Part shown: positions 26,738-35,602 of the stretch, one piece after another
Numbering within the stretch: the stretch's first letter is position 1
Layout: every line of letters begins with the position of its first letter
Assembly: GCF_000282315.2 (NCBI RefSeq)
Contig: NZ_AKJN02000006.1
Coordinates: forward strand, 992,001-1,056,000
Origin: Pseudomonas sp. GM41(2012)
GTDB taxonomy: Bacteria; Pseudomonadota; Gammaproteobacteria; Pseudomonadales; Pseudomonadaceae
Direction of reading: 5' to 3'
DNA: 64,000 nucleotides
Notes under the pieces: generated by a model
The model's input: the letters and a program-made list of their open reading frames with translations, nothing else
Databases searched by the model: none
What the model was told of the DNA's origin: nothing
Translations under genes and position numbers: made by a program

Positions 26738-29700
26738 AGATCCTCGCGATCCGCCTGAAAAACCTCGCCTCACTGGCCGGGCCTTTTGAAATCGACTTCA
26801 CCGCTGAGCCGTTGGCCAGCGCCGGTCTGTTCGCGATCACCGGGCCGACCGGCGCTGGTAAAAGCACCTTGCTTGACGCCTTGTGCCTGGCGCTGTTCGG
26901 TGCTGTGCCTCGGCTGAGCAATGCTCAGGTGTCTGCCAAAGCGCCAGACGCCGACGGCGAGATCAGCACTGGCGACCCCCGCACATTGCTGCGTCGCGGC
27001 ACGGGTGAAGGTTATGCCGAAGTCGATTTCGTTGGCATCGATGGCCGTCGCTACCGCGCTCGCTGGGAGGCTAATCGCGCCCGGGAGAAGGCCGGCGGCA
27101 AGCTGCAAGCCAGTCGTCAGAGTTTGCGCGACATCGATCTGGATCAACTACTGGCCAGTCAGAAAGTTGAATTCAAAACCCAGCTCGAATCCGTACTGGG
27201 CCTGAACTTCGAGCAGTTCACTCGCGCGGTGCTGCTGGCTCAAAGCGAATTCAGTGCGTTCCTCAAGGCCAACGACAACGAACGTAGCGAATTGTTGGAA
27301 AAACTCACCGACACCGCGCTGTATACGCGCCTCGGTCGCCGGGCGTTCGACAAAACCAAAGACGCTCGCGAAACCCACAAGCTGCTGCAGGACCAGGCCA
27401 CCGGCGTGACACCGTTGTCGCCGGAAGCACGCGCGGAACTCGATGAACGCTTCAACGAGGCTCAGCAGCAACTCAAGACTCAGCAAGCGCAACTCAAACA
27501 ATTGGAACTGCAACACACCTGGCTCAAGGATTTGCGTCAGTTGCAGGACGAACAACAGAGCGCCACCGAGCAGCTGCAATCAGCCCGGCAGCACTGGGAA
27601 GGCCTGGCCGGCGAACGTTTGAAGCTGACTCGCCTGGAGCAACTGGCCCCGCAACGCCATCAGTTCGCCCGCAAGACTGAACTCACCGCCCAGCTCACAC
27701 CGCTGGCCGCGCAGGTTCAGCAACATACCCAACAGCAAACCGAGCTGAACGAGCGCCAGGCGCAACTCGAACACAGCCTCAGCGCTGCGCAGACCGCGCT
27801 GGTCGAGGCCCAAAGCCAACACACCACCAGCGCTCCGCTGCTGCGTCAGGCCTTCGAAGAGCAAAGCACCCTCGCCCGTCTGGTCAAGGATGCCAGCCTC
27901 AGTGCCGAGCTCAAGCAGCAGGCAGAACTGGCCTGTACACAGGGCCAAAACACGATCCAAGGCTTGCTCGACCAACAGAAACAGGTCGCCGAACGTTTGC
28001 AGCGGATTACCGGGGAACTTGAGCAAAGCACCCCTCTGGCGCCCTTGAGCGATGCCTGGAACGCCTACCGTGATCGCCTGCAACAGCTGATGTTGATCGG
28101 CAATCGCCTGAACAAGGGCGAGGCCGAACTGGCCGCCCTTGAACAAAGCGCCGCTCGCGCTGCCGAGGATCTGTCCACTCAGCGTCAGAGCCTTGAAGTG
28201 CTGTACAAGGAAGCCGGCGCCGAACCGGAAGCGGTGGCCGAGCAGATCCGGATTCTCGGGAGTCTGTTGCAAGATAATCGCAAGCAGCAGCGGGCCTTTG
28301 AAGAGCTGACGCGCCTGTGGGCCAGTCAGCAGGAACTGGACAAGCGCGCGTCCGAACTCCAGCAGCGCCAGTTGACCGCTCAGCAAGAACGAGAACGTCT
28401 GACCCAGGACGGTGTGAAAGCCAAGAACGAATTGGTCGTTGCCGAACAGACCCTGACCGTCACCCGCGAACTGCTGGAACGCCAGCGCCTGGCCCGCAGC
28501 GCCAGCGTCGAAGAACTGCGCGAGCAGTTGCAGGACGATCAGCCGTGCCCGGTCTGTGGCAGCCCCGACCATCCCTATCATCAGCCCGAAGCCCTGCTGC
28601 AGAGCCTTGGCCGGCATGATGAAAGCGAACAGGCCAACGCCCAGAAAGCCGTCGACCTGCTGAAAGAAAAGCTCACAGACCTGCGCGCTGAAGTGGGCGG
28701 CGTGATTGCCCAGCAAAAGGAGTTGCTGCAACAACAAGAACACCTCGCGACTCAGCAACAGAGCCTGGCACCAAGCCTTGAAGCACACCCGTTATCTGCG
28801 CAGCTGCTCACGCAGGATGCGCTCAAACGCGATGCCTGGTTGGTGCAGCAAAACAACCAGTTGACCCAAAGCATCACTCAGGACGAACTACGGCAAACCG
28901 CCCTGCTCGCCCTGCAGCAAGACGCCGCGCGCCTTCAACAGCAACTGCGTAGTGCTGAAGCGACGAGCCAGCAAGCGACCCAGCACCTGACCAACCAGCA
29001 ACGTGAGTTGAGCAGTGATCGCCAGCGTCTGGACGAGGAACTGACGGCGTTCAGCACCCTGCTCCCGGCCGATACGCTGCAGGCGCTGCGCAACGAACCG
29101 GCCGCGACCTTCATGCAGTTGGACCGGCAGATCAGCCAGCGCCTGGAACAACTCGATCAGCAACGCGATGAACTCAGCGAGCAGCAACTACGGCAGCAGA
29201 CGCTGGAGAAAGAACAGGACCGCCAACTCACTCGCCTCCAGCAGTTGGAAACGGCACGCCTGCAGTTCACCGCCCTCGCCGACCAGCAACAGGCCTGCCA
29301 GCAAAAACTCACGCAATTGCTCGGCGAACACAGCAGCGCCGAGCGGTGGCAGCAGCAACTGGATCAAGCCGTCGAACAGGCGCGCAATGCCGAAGCCACG
29401 GCCAATCAGGAACTGCAAACCGTGCGTACGCGGTTGGTGCAGCTGGGCGCCGAACTCAAGGCCCAGCAGGAACGCTCGCAGGCACTGGACACCGAAGATC
29501 GCGAGCTCAGCGGCAAGATTGCCGACTGGCGCGCATTGCATCCGGAACTGGATGACGGTGGCCTGGAAGATCTGCTGAGTGTCGACGACCAGCAGGTCAG
29601 CGAACTGCGCCGGCAATTGCAGCAAAGCGAAAAAGCCATCGAACAGACCAAGGTCCTGTTGCAGGAGCGCGATCAGCGTCTGCTCAATCACCAGGCACAA

Positions 29701-30375
29701 CACAACGGCAATCTCGACGCCGAACAACTGGCGACGGCGCTTGCCGAATTGCAAAACCAGTTCACCGCCAGCGAACACCGTTGCGCCGAACTACGCGCCG
29801 AACAGGCCGAGGATCAGCGCCGGCAAAACGCCAATCAGGCCCTCGCGCAGCAGATTGCCGACGCCTACACCGAATACCAGCGCTGGGCACGTTTGAATGC
29901 ACTGATCGGTTCGGCCACGGGCGACACCTTCCGCAAGATCGCCCAGGCCTACAACCTCGACCTGCTGGTGCATCACGCCAACGTTCAGTTGCGGCAACTG
30001 GTGCGGCGCTATCGCCTCAAACGTGGCGGCAGCATGCTCGGGTTGTTGGTGATGGACACTGAGATGGGTGATGAACTGCGTTCGGTGCATTCGTTGTCCG
30101 GCGGCGAGACGTTCCTGGTGTCGCTGGCCCTGGCGCTCGGTTTGGCGTCGATGGCATCGAGCACGCTGAAAATCGAATCGTTGTTCATCGACGAAGGCTT
30201 CGGCAGCCTCGATCCGGAATCCCTGCAACTGGCCATGGATGCTCTCGACGGCTTGCAAGCCCAGGGACGAAAAGTCGCGGTGATTTCACACGTGCAGGAA
30301 ATGCATGAACGGATTCCGGTGCAGATTCAGGTTCGCCGTCAGGGCAACGGCCTGAGTACGCTGGAGGTGAAATGA
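26734..30375 (+). CDS. sbcC: Exonuclease SbcCD subunit C (Rad50-like ATPase)
   Basis: The SMC-like partner of SbcD. The 1,213-residue product has Walker A GPTGAGKS at residues 37-44, two long glutamine/glutamate-rich coiled coils, the zinc hook CPVC beginning at residue 605 in the middle, and a C-terminal ATPase lobe with signature LSGGE and Walker B ESLFIDEGFGSLDPES. It is longer than the E. coli protein (about 1,050 residues), mostly in the coiled coils, as in other pseudomonads. It overlaps sbcD upstream and the GST gene downstream, so the three genes form one operon. Confidence 0.95.
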   Translation: MKILAIRLKNLASLAGPFEIDFTAEPLASAGLFAITGPTGAGKSTLLDALCLALFGAVPRLSNAQVSAKAPDADGEISTGDPRTLLRRGTGEGYAEVDFVGIDGRRYRARWEANRAREKAGGKLQASRQSLRDIDLDQLLASQKVEFKTQLESVLGLNFEQFTRAVLLAQSEFSAFLKANDNERSELLEKLTDTALYTRLGRRAFDKTKDARETHKLLQDQATGVTPLSPEARAELDERFNEAQQQLKTQQAQLKQLELQHTWLKDLRQLQDEQQSATEQLQSARQHWEGLAGERLKLTRLEQLAPQRHQFARKTELTAQLTPLAAQVQQHTQQQTELNERQAQLEHSLSAAQTALVEAQSQHTTSAPLLRQAFEEQSTLARLVKDASLSAELKQQAELACTQGQNTIQGLLDQQKQVAERLQRITGELEQSTPLAPLSDAWNAYRDRLQQLMLIGNRLNKGEAELAALEQSAARAAEDLSTQRQSLEVLYKEAGAEPEAVAEQIRILGSLLQDNRKQQRAFEELTRLWASQQELDKRASELQQRQLTAQQERERLTQDGVKAKNELVVAEQTLTVTRELLERQRLARSASVEELREQLQDDQPCPVCGSPDHPYHQPEALLQSLGRHDESEQANAQKAVDLLKEKLTDLRAEVGGVIAQQKELLQQQEHLATQQQSLAPSLEAHPLSAQLLTQDALKRDAWLVQQNNQLTQSITQDELRQTALLALQQDAARLQQQLRSAEATSQQATQHLTNQQRELSSDRQRLDEELTAFSTLLPADTLQALRNEPAATFMQLDRQISQRLEQLDQQRDELSEQQLRQQTLEKEQDRQLTRLQQLETARLQFTALADQQQACQQKLTQLLGEHSSAERWQQQLDQAVEQARNAEATANQELQTVRTRLVQLGAELKAQQERSQALDTEDRELSGKIADWRALHPELDDGGLEDLLSVDDQQVSELRRQLQQSEKAIEQTKVLLQERDQRLLNHQAQHNGNLDAEQLATALAELQNQFTASEHRCAELRAEQAEDQRRQNANQALAQQIADAYTEYQRWARLNALIGSATGDTFRKIAQAYNLDLLVHHANVQLRQLVRRYRLKRGGSMLGLLVMDTEMGDELRSVHSLSGGETFLVSLALALGLASMASSTLKIESLFIDEGFGSLDPESLQLAMDALDGLQAQGRKVAVISHVQEMHERIPVQIQVRRQGNGLSTLEVK

Positions 30376-30968
30376 ATACGCTGTATTCCTTCCGCCGCTG
30401 CCCCTACGCGATGCGGGCGCGCATGGCCCTGCGCTATTCGGGGGTTGCGGTGAACATTGTCGAGGTCAGCCTGAAGGCCAAACCTGCCGAAATGCTCGCG
30501 CTGTCGAGCAAAGGCACGGTGCCGGTGCTGAGCGTCGACGGTCAGGTGATCGATGAAAGCCTGGCGGTCATGCACTGGGCCCTGGCGCAGAACGATCCGC
30601 AGGATTGGTTGCTCAAGGATGATCCCGTCGGGCAGCAACACATCGCCGGGTTGATCGAAGAAAATGATCAGGTGTTCAAGGTGCACCTGAATCGCTACAA
30701 GTACGCCGAGCGATACCCCGAGCAGCCAATGACGGTTTATCGCGCCGAAGGCGAGGTGTTTTTGCGCAGACTCGATGAGTTGCTGGAGGGACGCGACTAC
30801 TTGCTGGCCGAGCATCCGAGCCTGGCGGATGTGGCACTGATGCCGTTCGTGCGGCAGTTCGCCCATGTGGATCGCGAGTGGTTCGGGCAGTCGCCCTATC
30901 GCCGCTTGCAGGCCTGGTTGCAGCGGTTTCTGGAGTCGGAGCTTTTCATCGGCGTAATGGCAAAGTAA
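30372..30968 (+). CDS. Glutathione S-transferase family protein
   Basis: A 198-residue protein with a thioredoxin-fold N-terminal domain (MNTLYSFRRCPYAMRARMAL, with C10 in a CPYA motif; GTVPVLSVDGQVIDESLAVM binds the glutathione backbone in the family) and an all-helical C-terminal domain (ESVFKVHLNRYKYAERYP-like region). The CPYA motif is closer to glutaredoxin-2-like GSTs than to classical Tyr/Ser GSTs. The start overlaps the sbcC stop by ATGA, so it is co-translated with a DNA repair complex; the reason is not obvious. A REP-like inverted repeat follows the gene. Confidence 0.88.
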   Translation: MNTLYSFRRCPYAMRARMALRYSGVAVNIVEVSLKAKPAEMLALSSKGTVPVLSVDGQVIDESLAVMHWALAQNDPQDWLLKDDPVGQQHIAGLIEENDQVFKVHLNRYKYAERYPEQPMTVYRAEGEVFLRRLDELLEGRDYLLAEHPSLADVALMPFVRQFAHVDREWFGQSPYRRLQAWLQRFLESELFIGVMAK

Positions 30969-30976
30969 CGGTCCAT

Positions 30977-31130
30977 TGTGGCGAGGGGGGGCTTGTCGGA
31001 ATGCCGCATCACCCCGTTCGGCTGCGAAGCAGTCGTAAATCCAAGCGACTCGGTGGGCCTGAAAAATTGCAGAGGGTCGCTTCGCAACCCAACGGGGTGA
31101 TGCGGCATTCCGACAAGCCCCCTCGCCACA
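30977..31130. repeat. Long inverted repeat (REP-like), arms about 50 nt
   Basis: The arm beginning GGCGAGGGGG and containing TTGTCGGAATGCCGCATC (30977-31031) is repeated in reverse complement at 31076-31130 with few differences. It fills most of the gap between the sbcDC-GST operon and the small minus-strand genes and could stop transcription from both sides. Confidence 0.85.
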
Positions 31131-31152
31131 GGGACCTCATGGCTGCTGGCAT

Positions 31153-31410
31153 TCACGCCAATACCGAGCACATCTGCAACACCGAGCAATCCACGTGGAA
31201 CGGCCCGAAGAAGTCGTTCTGGCGTTCGATTGGCGGATTGCCGGCCAACAGCCCCAGGGCCTTCGCGGTTTCAATGTTGCGAGCAAGGTTGTGATTGGCT
31301 TCGATAGTCCGTGCCACCGACCCCGCCGAGCCCTGTCCGATCCCCAACAAGGAAGATCCATTGGTCATGAACGCCAGGAAGGCGATGACCCAAAGTCTGT
31401 GCCCTTTCAT
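31153..31410 (-). CDS. Small secreted protein, hypothetical (85 aa)
   Basis: The product begins with a signal-peptide-like segment (MKGHRLWVIAFLAFMTNGSS), then a Gly/Ser/Ala region and a helical stretch, and ends with two cysteines (FHVDCSVLQMCSVLA) that could form a disulfide. No family is recognised. Its start overlaps the stop of the small membrane protein upstream (ATGA at 31407), which supports both as genuine genes. A GGGAG about 10 nt upstream could act as the ribosome-binding site. Confidence 0.5.
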   Translation of the reverse strand: MKGHRLWVIAFLAFMTNGSSLLGIGQGSAGSVARTIEANHNLARNIETAKALGLLAGNPPIERQNDFFGPFHVDCSVLQMCSVLA

Positions 31411-31619
31411 TCCCCGGCGACTCCCGCGAGTTCAGCCTGATCGACCATCGCGGTTTGCGAACGGTGTTCAAACTGAATGCCGGGATGAGCGACCTGAATC
31501 GGCGCTTCAAGCGGTTGACGCGATTGTGGCGAGAGGCTGACAACCAGCACCAGGACCACGTAAAGAGCGATAGCCAGGTAGGCGCCGTGTTTGGCAGAAG
31601 TGATGATTGCGCTGGCCAT
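31407..31619 (-). CDS. Small single-span membrane protein, hypothetical (70 aa)
   Basis: MASAIITSAKHGAYLAIALY continues into one strong membrane span (YLAIALYVVLVLVVSL) followed by a soluble tail. The start at 31619 is preferred over an ATG six codons upstream because GGAG is 6 nt before it. It overlaps the next small gene by four bases. No family is recognised. Together the two genes look like a tiny envelope operon, possibly a host-interaction or regulatory peptide pair. Confidence 0.5.
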   Translation of the reverse strand: MASAIITSAKHGAYLAIALYVVLVLVVSLSPQSRQPLEAPIQVAHPGIQFEHRSQTAMVDQAELAGVAGE

Positions 31620-31734
31620 GATGTTCTCCGCAGGCATGTTTCGATGCCCACAGAATCGATCAAAAAAGCGGTGATAACCACTCAGGGTTATCCATAGTAA
31701 CCATCAGCTTCGTTAATCATTAAACCAAACTATC

Positions 31735-31860
31735 TCAGTCTTCAATAAAACTAATCATGCGTTCGCGGGCCGCATCCGGCTCGTCTGGAACGGGCTGGGC
31801 AGCCGAAAGAATGGGGGTGGAATAGAGAAACAGAAGAACCACGGCCAGACGCATTGCCAT
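31735..31860 (-). CDS. Very small secreted peptide (41 aa), hypothetical
   Basis: The frame MAMRLAVVLLFLYSTPILSA then QPVPDEPDAARERMISFIED and stop looks like a signal peptide with a short charged mature peptide of about 20 residues. AAGGA 8 nt before the ATG supports it. The second in-frame ATG (31854) is also possible. It is not homologous to anything I recognise. It is on the same strand as the neighbouring small genes but separated from them by more than 100 bases. Confidence 0.45.
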   Translation of the reverse strand: MAMRLAVVLLFLYSTPILSAAQPVPDEPDAARERMISFIED

Positions 31861-32068
31861 GCTGTCGATCCTTATCAGGAGAATGAGTCAAAAAATCAGC
31901 GTCAAATTTAAACTCATGGCCATGTGATATCAAGCATTACATTGATGGCAATATGATGCTGTCGTAAACGCGTTATGCAGGAGCGACATCACTCAGGTTT
32001 CTCAAAGCTTTTCAGCTCGATCGGCGCAAGTGACTTCGCTCCTGCATAAAAGGTGCAGGGTTCAAATT

Positions 32069-32248
32069 TCAGGCTTGGGTCTTGTGATCCAGAGCCGCGT
32101 AAAAGTTGGCGCTCTGTTGCAAGTATTTCTGGGTGTAGCTTTGGGCGTGGGATTTTTTGTCGCTGATTTCAACGCTGGCGCTGGCTGGCAACGCAACGGT
32201 GGCAGAGATTGCAGAAGCGGCGATTACGGAGAAGAGATTGAAGTTCAT
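32069..32248 (-). CDS. Small secreted protein, hypothetical (59 aa)
   Basis: MNFNLFSVIAASAISATVAL with cleavage after PASAS, then a mature peptide of about 35 residues (VEISDKKSHAQSYTQKYLQQ...). The start at 32248 is chosen because GGAA lies about 8 nt upstream and the signal peptide starts there; a longer frame upstream is basic and unlike it. It resembles the many small periplasmic proteins of pseudomonads, but no family is assigned. It lies between two other short secreted genes and the lactonase. Confidence 0.55.
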   Translation of the reverse strand: MNFNLFSVIAASAISATVALPASASVEISDKKSHAQSYTQKYLQQSANFYAALDHKTQA

Positions 32249-32375
32249 GGCGGTGTTCCTCGGATTCAGTTGGCTTGCTTGCCCGGTGGGGCCGTGAAGC
32301 AAACTTAACCTTCGAGGTTGGCGCCTTGAAATCTTTTGTAGCATTAGCAGATATCAGCGTCATTAATAGAAGGAT

Positions 32376-32400
32376 GCAGGCCCCATCAACCGGGGCCTGC
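32376..32400 (-). terminator. Hairpin after the lactonase gene
   Basis: GCAGGCCCC-ATCAACC-GGGGCCTGC is a perfect 9-bp GC-rich stem four bases beyond the lactonase stop. The following T-run on the minus strand is poor (ATCCTTCT), so it is a weak intrinsic terminator or an RNA-stabilising stem. Confidence 0.6.
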
Positions 32401-32403
32401 GGC

Positions 32404-33579
32404 CTATTGACGCACCAGGAACTTGAGGTCGCTCGGGGCGTCCATCGGCAGTTTTTGCACGGTTTTACCCAGCAGGCCTGTCTTTGGATCGCGCTCGACG
32501 ACGACAATCTGATTGCTTTTCTGATTGGCGATCAACAAGAACTTGCCACTCGGATCGAGGCTGAACTCGCGCGGGTGATCACCTTCTACGGAACGGCGCT
32601 GCAGTTCCTTGAGGTGCCCGGTAGCAGGATCGATGGCGAACACCAGCAGCTGATTGGCGGTGCCACGGTTGCTGACGTAGAGGAACTTGCCATCGCTTGA
32701 CGCGTGAAGCGCAGCGGCTGCCTTGTCTGAAACGGGTTGCCCCGTCGCCAGCTCAACCATCTGCGTTTGCTTGAGTTGGCCATCCTTGTAATCGAACACC
32801 GCAACCTGCGCGCTCATTTCCATGGTCAGCCACGCGTGTTTGCCATCGGCGCTGAACAGCAGATGACGCGGACCGCTGCCGGGTGGCAACTGGACGGACG
32901 CCGGTGTAGCGGCGGTCAAGGGCAGTTCCGGGTTAGCCTTGGGGTCGAAGCGGTAGGCAAAGATCTTGTCAGCGCCCAGGTCACTGGAGAACACATACTG
33001 GCCGTCCGGCGACGAAACCGTTGAATGCACGTGCGCCGACATCTGCCGCTCGGGATTGACCCGGCTCGATGGATGGCTGCTCATCTGCACCACGGGTTTG
33101 AGCTTGCCGTCGGCGCCCACCGGCAATACCGCCAGGGTGCCGCCCGGATCTTCAGCCACCGAATAGTTGCTGACAAACAGGTGACTCGCTTCAACGCTGA
33201 GGCCCGAATGAGTCGGCTCGTTGCCCAGGCTCTGCATCTGATTGATCAGGCTCAGTTCATGGGTTTTCGGATCAATCGCATAACTGCTGACGCGCCCTAC
33301 CGGATCAGTCTGTCCCGGGCCGTTTTCGTTGACCACGAACAGGTGACGCTGATCCTTGGACAGGGTCAGCCAGGATGGGTTTTCACTCTTGACCACTTGC
33401 AGCGGCTTGGCATCGATCTGCCCGGTAGCGCTGTCGAAGTTCAGGCGATAAATCCCCTGGCTCTGACCGGCGGTGTAGGAACCGACGAGCAACTGATCGC
33501 CATCGGCCAATGCCGCCTGAAAGCCCATCGCGCCGACGCTGCCAGCCATCAACAATGGCCAGAGCTTACGCATCCTCAT
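32404..33579 (-). CDS. Periplasmic lactonase-family beta-propeller (6-phosphogluconolactonase-like)
   Basis: A seven-bladed propeller of the YbhE/lactonase family, here with an export signal (MRMRKLWPLLMAGSVGAMGF...ALA). Conserved blade motifs include LLVGSYTAGQSQGIYRLNFD, NPSWLTLSKDQRHLFVVNE, HVHSTVSSPDGQYVFSSDLG, GPRHLLFSADGKHAWLTME and GDHPREFSLDPSGKFLLIAN. The signal peptide suggests a periplasmic lactone, perhaps gluconolactone formed by periplasmic oxidation, rather than cytosolic 6-phosphogluconolactone; the substrate is inferred. The start at 33579 is chosen for its AGGA about 8 nt upstream. It overlaps the end of the DUF5629 gene by 14 bases. Confidence 0.85.
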   Translation of the reverse strand: MRMRKLWPLLMAGSVGAMGFQAALADGDQLLVGSYTAGQSQGIYRLNFDSATGQIDAKPLQVVKSENPSWLTLSKDQRHLFVVNENGPGQTDPVGRVSSYAIDPKTHELSLINQMQSLGNEPTHSGLSVEASHLFVSNYSVAEDPGGTLAVLPVGADGKLKPVVQMSSHPSSRVNPERQMSAHVHSTVSSPDGQYVFSSDLGADKIFAYRFDPKANPELPLTAATPASVQLPPGSGPRHLLFSADGKHAWLTMEMSAQVAVFDYKDGQLKQTQMVELATGQPVSDKAAAALHASSDGKFLYVSNRGTANQLLVFAIDPATGHLKELQRRSVEGDHPREFSLDPSGKFLLIANQKSNQIVVVERDPKTGLLGKTVQKLPMDAPSDLKFLVRQ

Positions 33580-33862
33580 TCGCTTCTTCCTCATCGTCAT
33601 CACCGCGGAACGCGGTCATGCACACCAACCGGTGCTCGCCGGAACTGCCGGTGATCAGCCAGCTTTGCAGGTCTGGATCGAAGGTCGCGGCCTCGACCTC
33701 GGCCGGGGTGAACTCCCAGTGCTTGGACACACGACCGTCCAGGCATTCGATGTGCAGGTTATCGTCTTCATCGAGGGAGAATTCGAAGGCGTGCAGCCCG
33801 TCGATTTCCACCATATCGCAATGTTCGAGGGTGGCGAGCAAGGTGTCGGTTGCGGCAGTCAT
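33566..33862 (-). CDS. DUF5629 family protein (98 aa)
   Basis: The product MTAATDTLLATLEHCDMVEI... is a small acidic single-domain protein with several aromatic positions (HAFEFSLDEDDNLHIECLDG; KHWEFTPAEVEAATFDPDLQ) and a very acidic tail (GDDDEEEANEDA). It matches the DUF5629 proteins that I know only from Pseudomonas. There is no signal or membrane segment; the function is unknown. The start is chosen at the ATG after an unlikely N-terminal extension. Its 3' end overlaps the lactonase start, so the two are co-transcribed. Confidence 0.78.
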   Translation of the reverse strand: MTAATDTLLATLEHCDMVEIDGLHAFEFSLDEDDNLHIECLDGRVSKHWEFTPAEVEAATFDPDLQSWLITGSSGEHRLVCMTAFRGDDDEEEANEDA

Positions 33863-33904
33863 GGCAGTCAATCTTTGAATGGGAAAGACGCAATGATAGC
33901 TCAA

Positions 33905-33994
33905 TGTGGGAGCGAGCCTGCTCGCGAATGCGGAGTGTCAGTCGACATCATCTTTGACTGATACCGCGCTTTCGCGAGCAGGCTCGCTCCCACA
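33905..33994. repeat. REP doublet
   Basis: TGTGGGAGCGAGCCTGCTCGC and its reverse complement face each other across about 45 nt, between DUF5629 and the aldehyde dehydrogenase gene. Confidence 0.9.
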
Positions 33995-34011
33995 AGGGTC
34001 ATGTTCGAACG

Positions 34012-35592
34012 TTAGAGTGCGTTGCGGGATAGCTGGCCGTCCACCAGGCGTTGAATGCGCAACGGATTAGCATTCTTCAACGCATCCGGCAGCAGGCTGT
34101 CGGGGTAGTTCTGGAAGCATACCGGACGCAGGAAACGGTCGATGGCCAAGGTGCCCACCGAGGTGCCACGCGCATCGGAAGTTGCCGGATACGGACCGCC
34201 GTGGACCATCGAATCGCAGACTTCCACGCCGGTTGGATAACCGTTCAGCAAAATCCGTCCAACCTTCTGTTCCAACAACGGCGTCAACTCAGCGAACTGC
34301 TCGAAGTCCGCCGGCTCGCCAATGATCGTCGCCGTCAGTTGGCCGTGCAGGCCGTTCAACGCGGCGCTGAGTTGCGCCTGATCCGCGACTTCGACGAACA
34401 CCGTGGTCGGGCCGAACACTTCTTCCTGCAGCACTTCGTCGCCCTTGATCAACAGGCTGACATCGGCCTTGAACAGCTGCGGTTGCGCCTGATTGCCTTG
34501 TTGCGAACTGCCGGCCAGATGCTCGATGCCGGGGTGAGCGAGGAGTTTTTGCAGGCCTTTGCCATAGCTGCTCAAGGTCCCGGAATTGAGCATCGTTTGC
34601 GCCGGCTGATCGCCGATGAGGCCCGCCACCTGCTGCACGAATGCGGTGAATTGCGGCGAACGAATACCGATGACCAAACCGGGATTGGTGCAGAACTGAC
34701 CGCAACCCTGGACCACCGAAGCAGTCAGGTCGCGAGCGACCGACTCTGCGCGAGTTTGCAGCGCCTGCGGCAACACGATTACCGGGTTGATGCTCGACAT
34801 CTCGGCGAACACCGGAATGGGCTGCGCACGTGCTGCGGCCATGTCACACAACGCACGGCCGCCCTTGAGCGAACCGGTAAAGCCAACGGCCTGAATCGCC
34901 GGATGCTTGACCAGCGCTTCGCCAACCCCACCGCCGTAGATCATGTTGAACACGCCGGATGGCATGCCGGTTTTCTCAGCGGCGCGGATGATCCCGTCGG
35001 CCACAAACTCGGCTGTGGCCATGTGACCGCTGTGCGCCTTGAACACCACCGGGCAACCGGCGGCCAACGCCGACGCGGTGTCGCCGCCGGCCGTAGAGAA
35101 CGCCAATGGAAAGTTACTGGCGCCAAACACGGCCACCGGACCGAGGCCGATGCGGTACTGACGCAAGTCTGGACGCGGCAACGGTTTGCGTTCAGGCAAC
35201 GCTTGATCGATCCGCGCACCGTAGAAATCACCGCGACGCAGCACCTTGGCGAACAAACGCATCTGGCCGCTGGTGCGACCGCGCTCGCCTTGAATCCGAG
35301 CCGCAGGCAGCGCGGTTTCGCGGCAGACCAGCTCTACAAAGTCATCGCCCAGCGCGTCGAGTTCATCGGCAATGGCATCGAGAAATTGCGCCCGACGTTC
35401 GGCGCTCAGGCTGCGATAGGCCGGGTAAGCGGCAGCGGCAGCCTTGGCGGCGGCATCGACTTCTTCCGGCGTCGCCTGGGAGAAATCAAACGACAACGCT
35501 TCGCCCGTGCTGGCGTCGATGCTCTGTAGATTGAGTTGACCGGCCGCACTGCGCTGACCGCCGATGTAGTTGTGACCAAGAATTCGGGTCAT
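34012..35592 (-). CDS. Alpha-ketoglutaric semialdehyde dehydrogenase (NADP-type aldehyde dehydrogenase)
   Basis: Oxidises 2-oxoglutarate semialdehyde (2,5-dioxovalerate) to 2-oxoglutarate, the last step of non-phosphorylative pentonate or hexarate catabolism. The 526-residue product has the catalytic Cys301 in GCGQFCTNPG and the general base Glu264 in VFAEMSSINPV, plus the FTGS coenzyme motif (GFTGSLKGG). The sequence type (long N-terminal MTRILGHNYIGGQRSA; GQFCTNPGL) is that of ketoglutarate semialdehyde dehydrogenases. The start at 35592 follows AAGGAG. It is the last gene of the minus-strand set with the AraD1-type gene ten bases upstream. Confidence 0.9.
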   Translation of the reverse strand: MTRILGHNYIGGQRSAAGQLNLQSIDASTGEALSFDFSQATPEEVDAAAKAAAAAYPAYRSLSAERRAQFLDAIADELDALGDDFVELVCRETALPAARIQGERGRTSGQMRLFAKVLRRGDFYGARIDQALPERKPLPRPDLRQYRIGLGPVAVFGASNFPLAFSTAGGDTASALAAGCPVVFKAHSGHMATAEFVADGIIRAAEKTGMPSGVFNMIYGGGVGEALVKHPAIQAVGFTGSLKGGRALCDMAAARAQPIPVFAEMSSINPVIVLPQALQTRAESVARDLTASVVQGCGQFCTNPGLVIGIRSPQFTAFVQQVAGLIGDQPAQTMLNSGTLSSYGKGLQKLLAHPGIEHLAGSSQQGNQAQPQLFKADVSLLIKGDEVLQEEVFGPTTVFVEVADQAQLSAALNGLHGQLTATIIGEPADFEQFAELTPLLEQKVGRILLNGYPTGVEVCDSMVHGGPYPATSDARGTSVGTLAIDRFLRPVCFQNYPDSLLPDALKNANPLRIQRLVDGQLSRNAL

Positions 35593-35602
35593 GCCTATCT
35601 CC

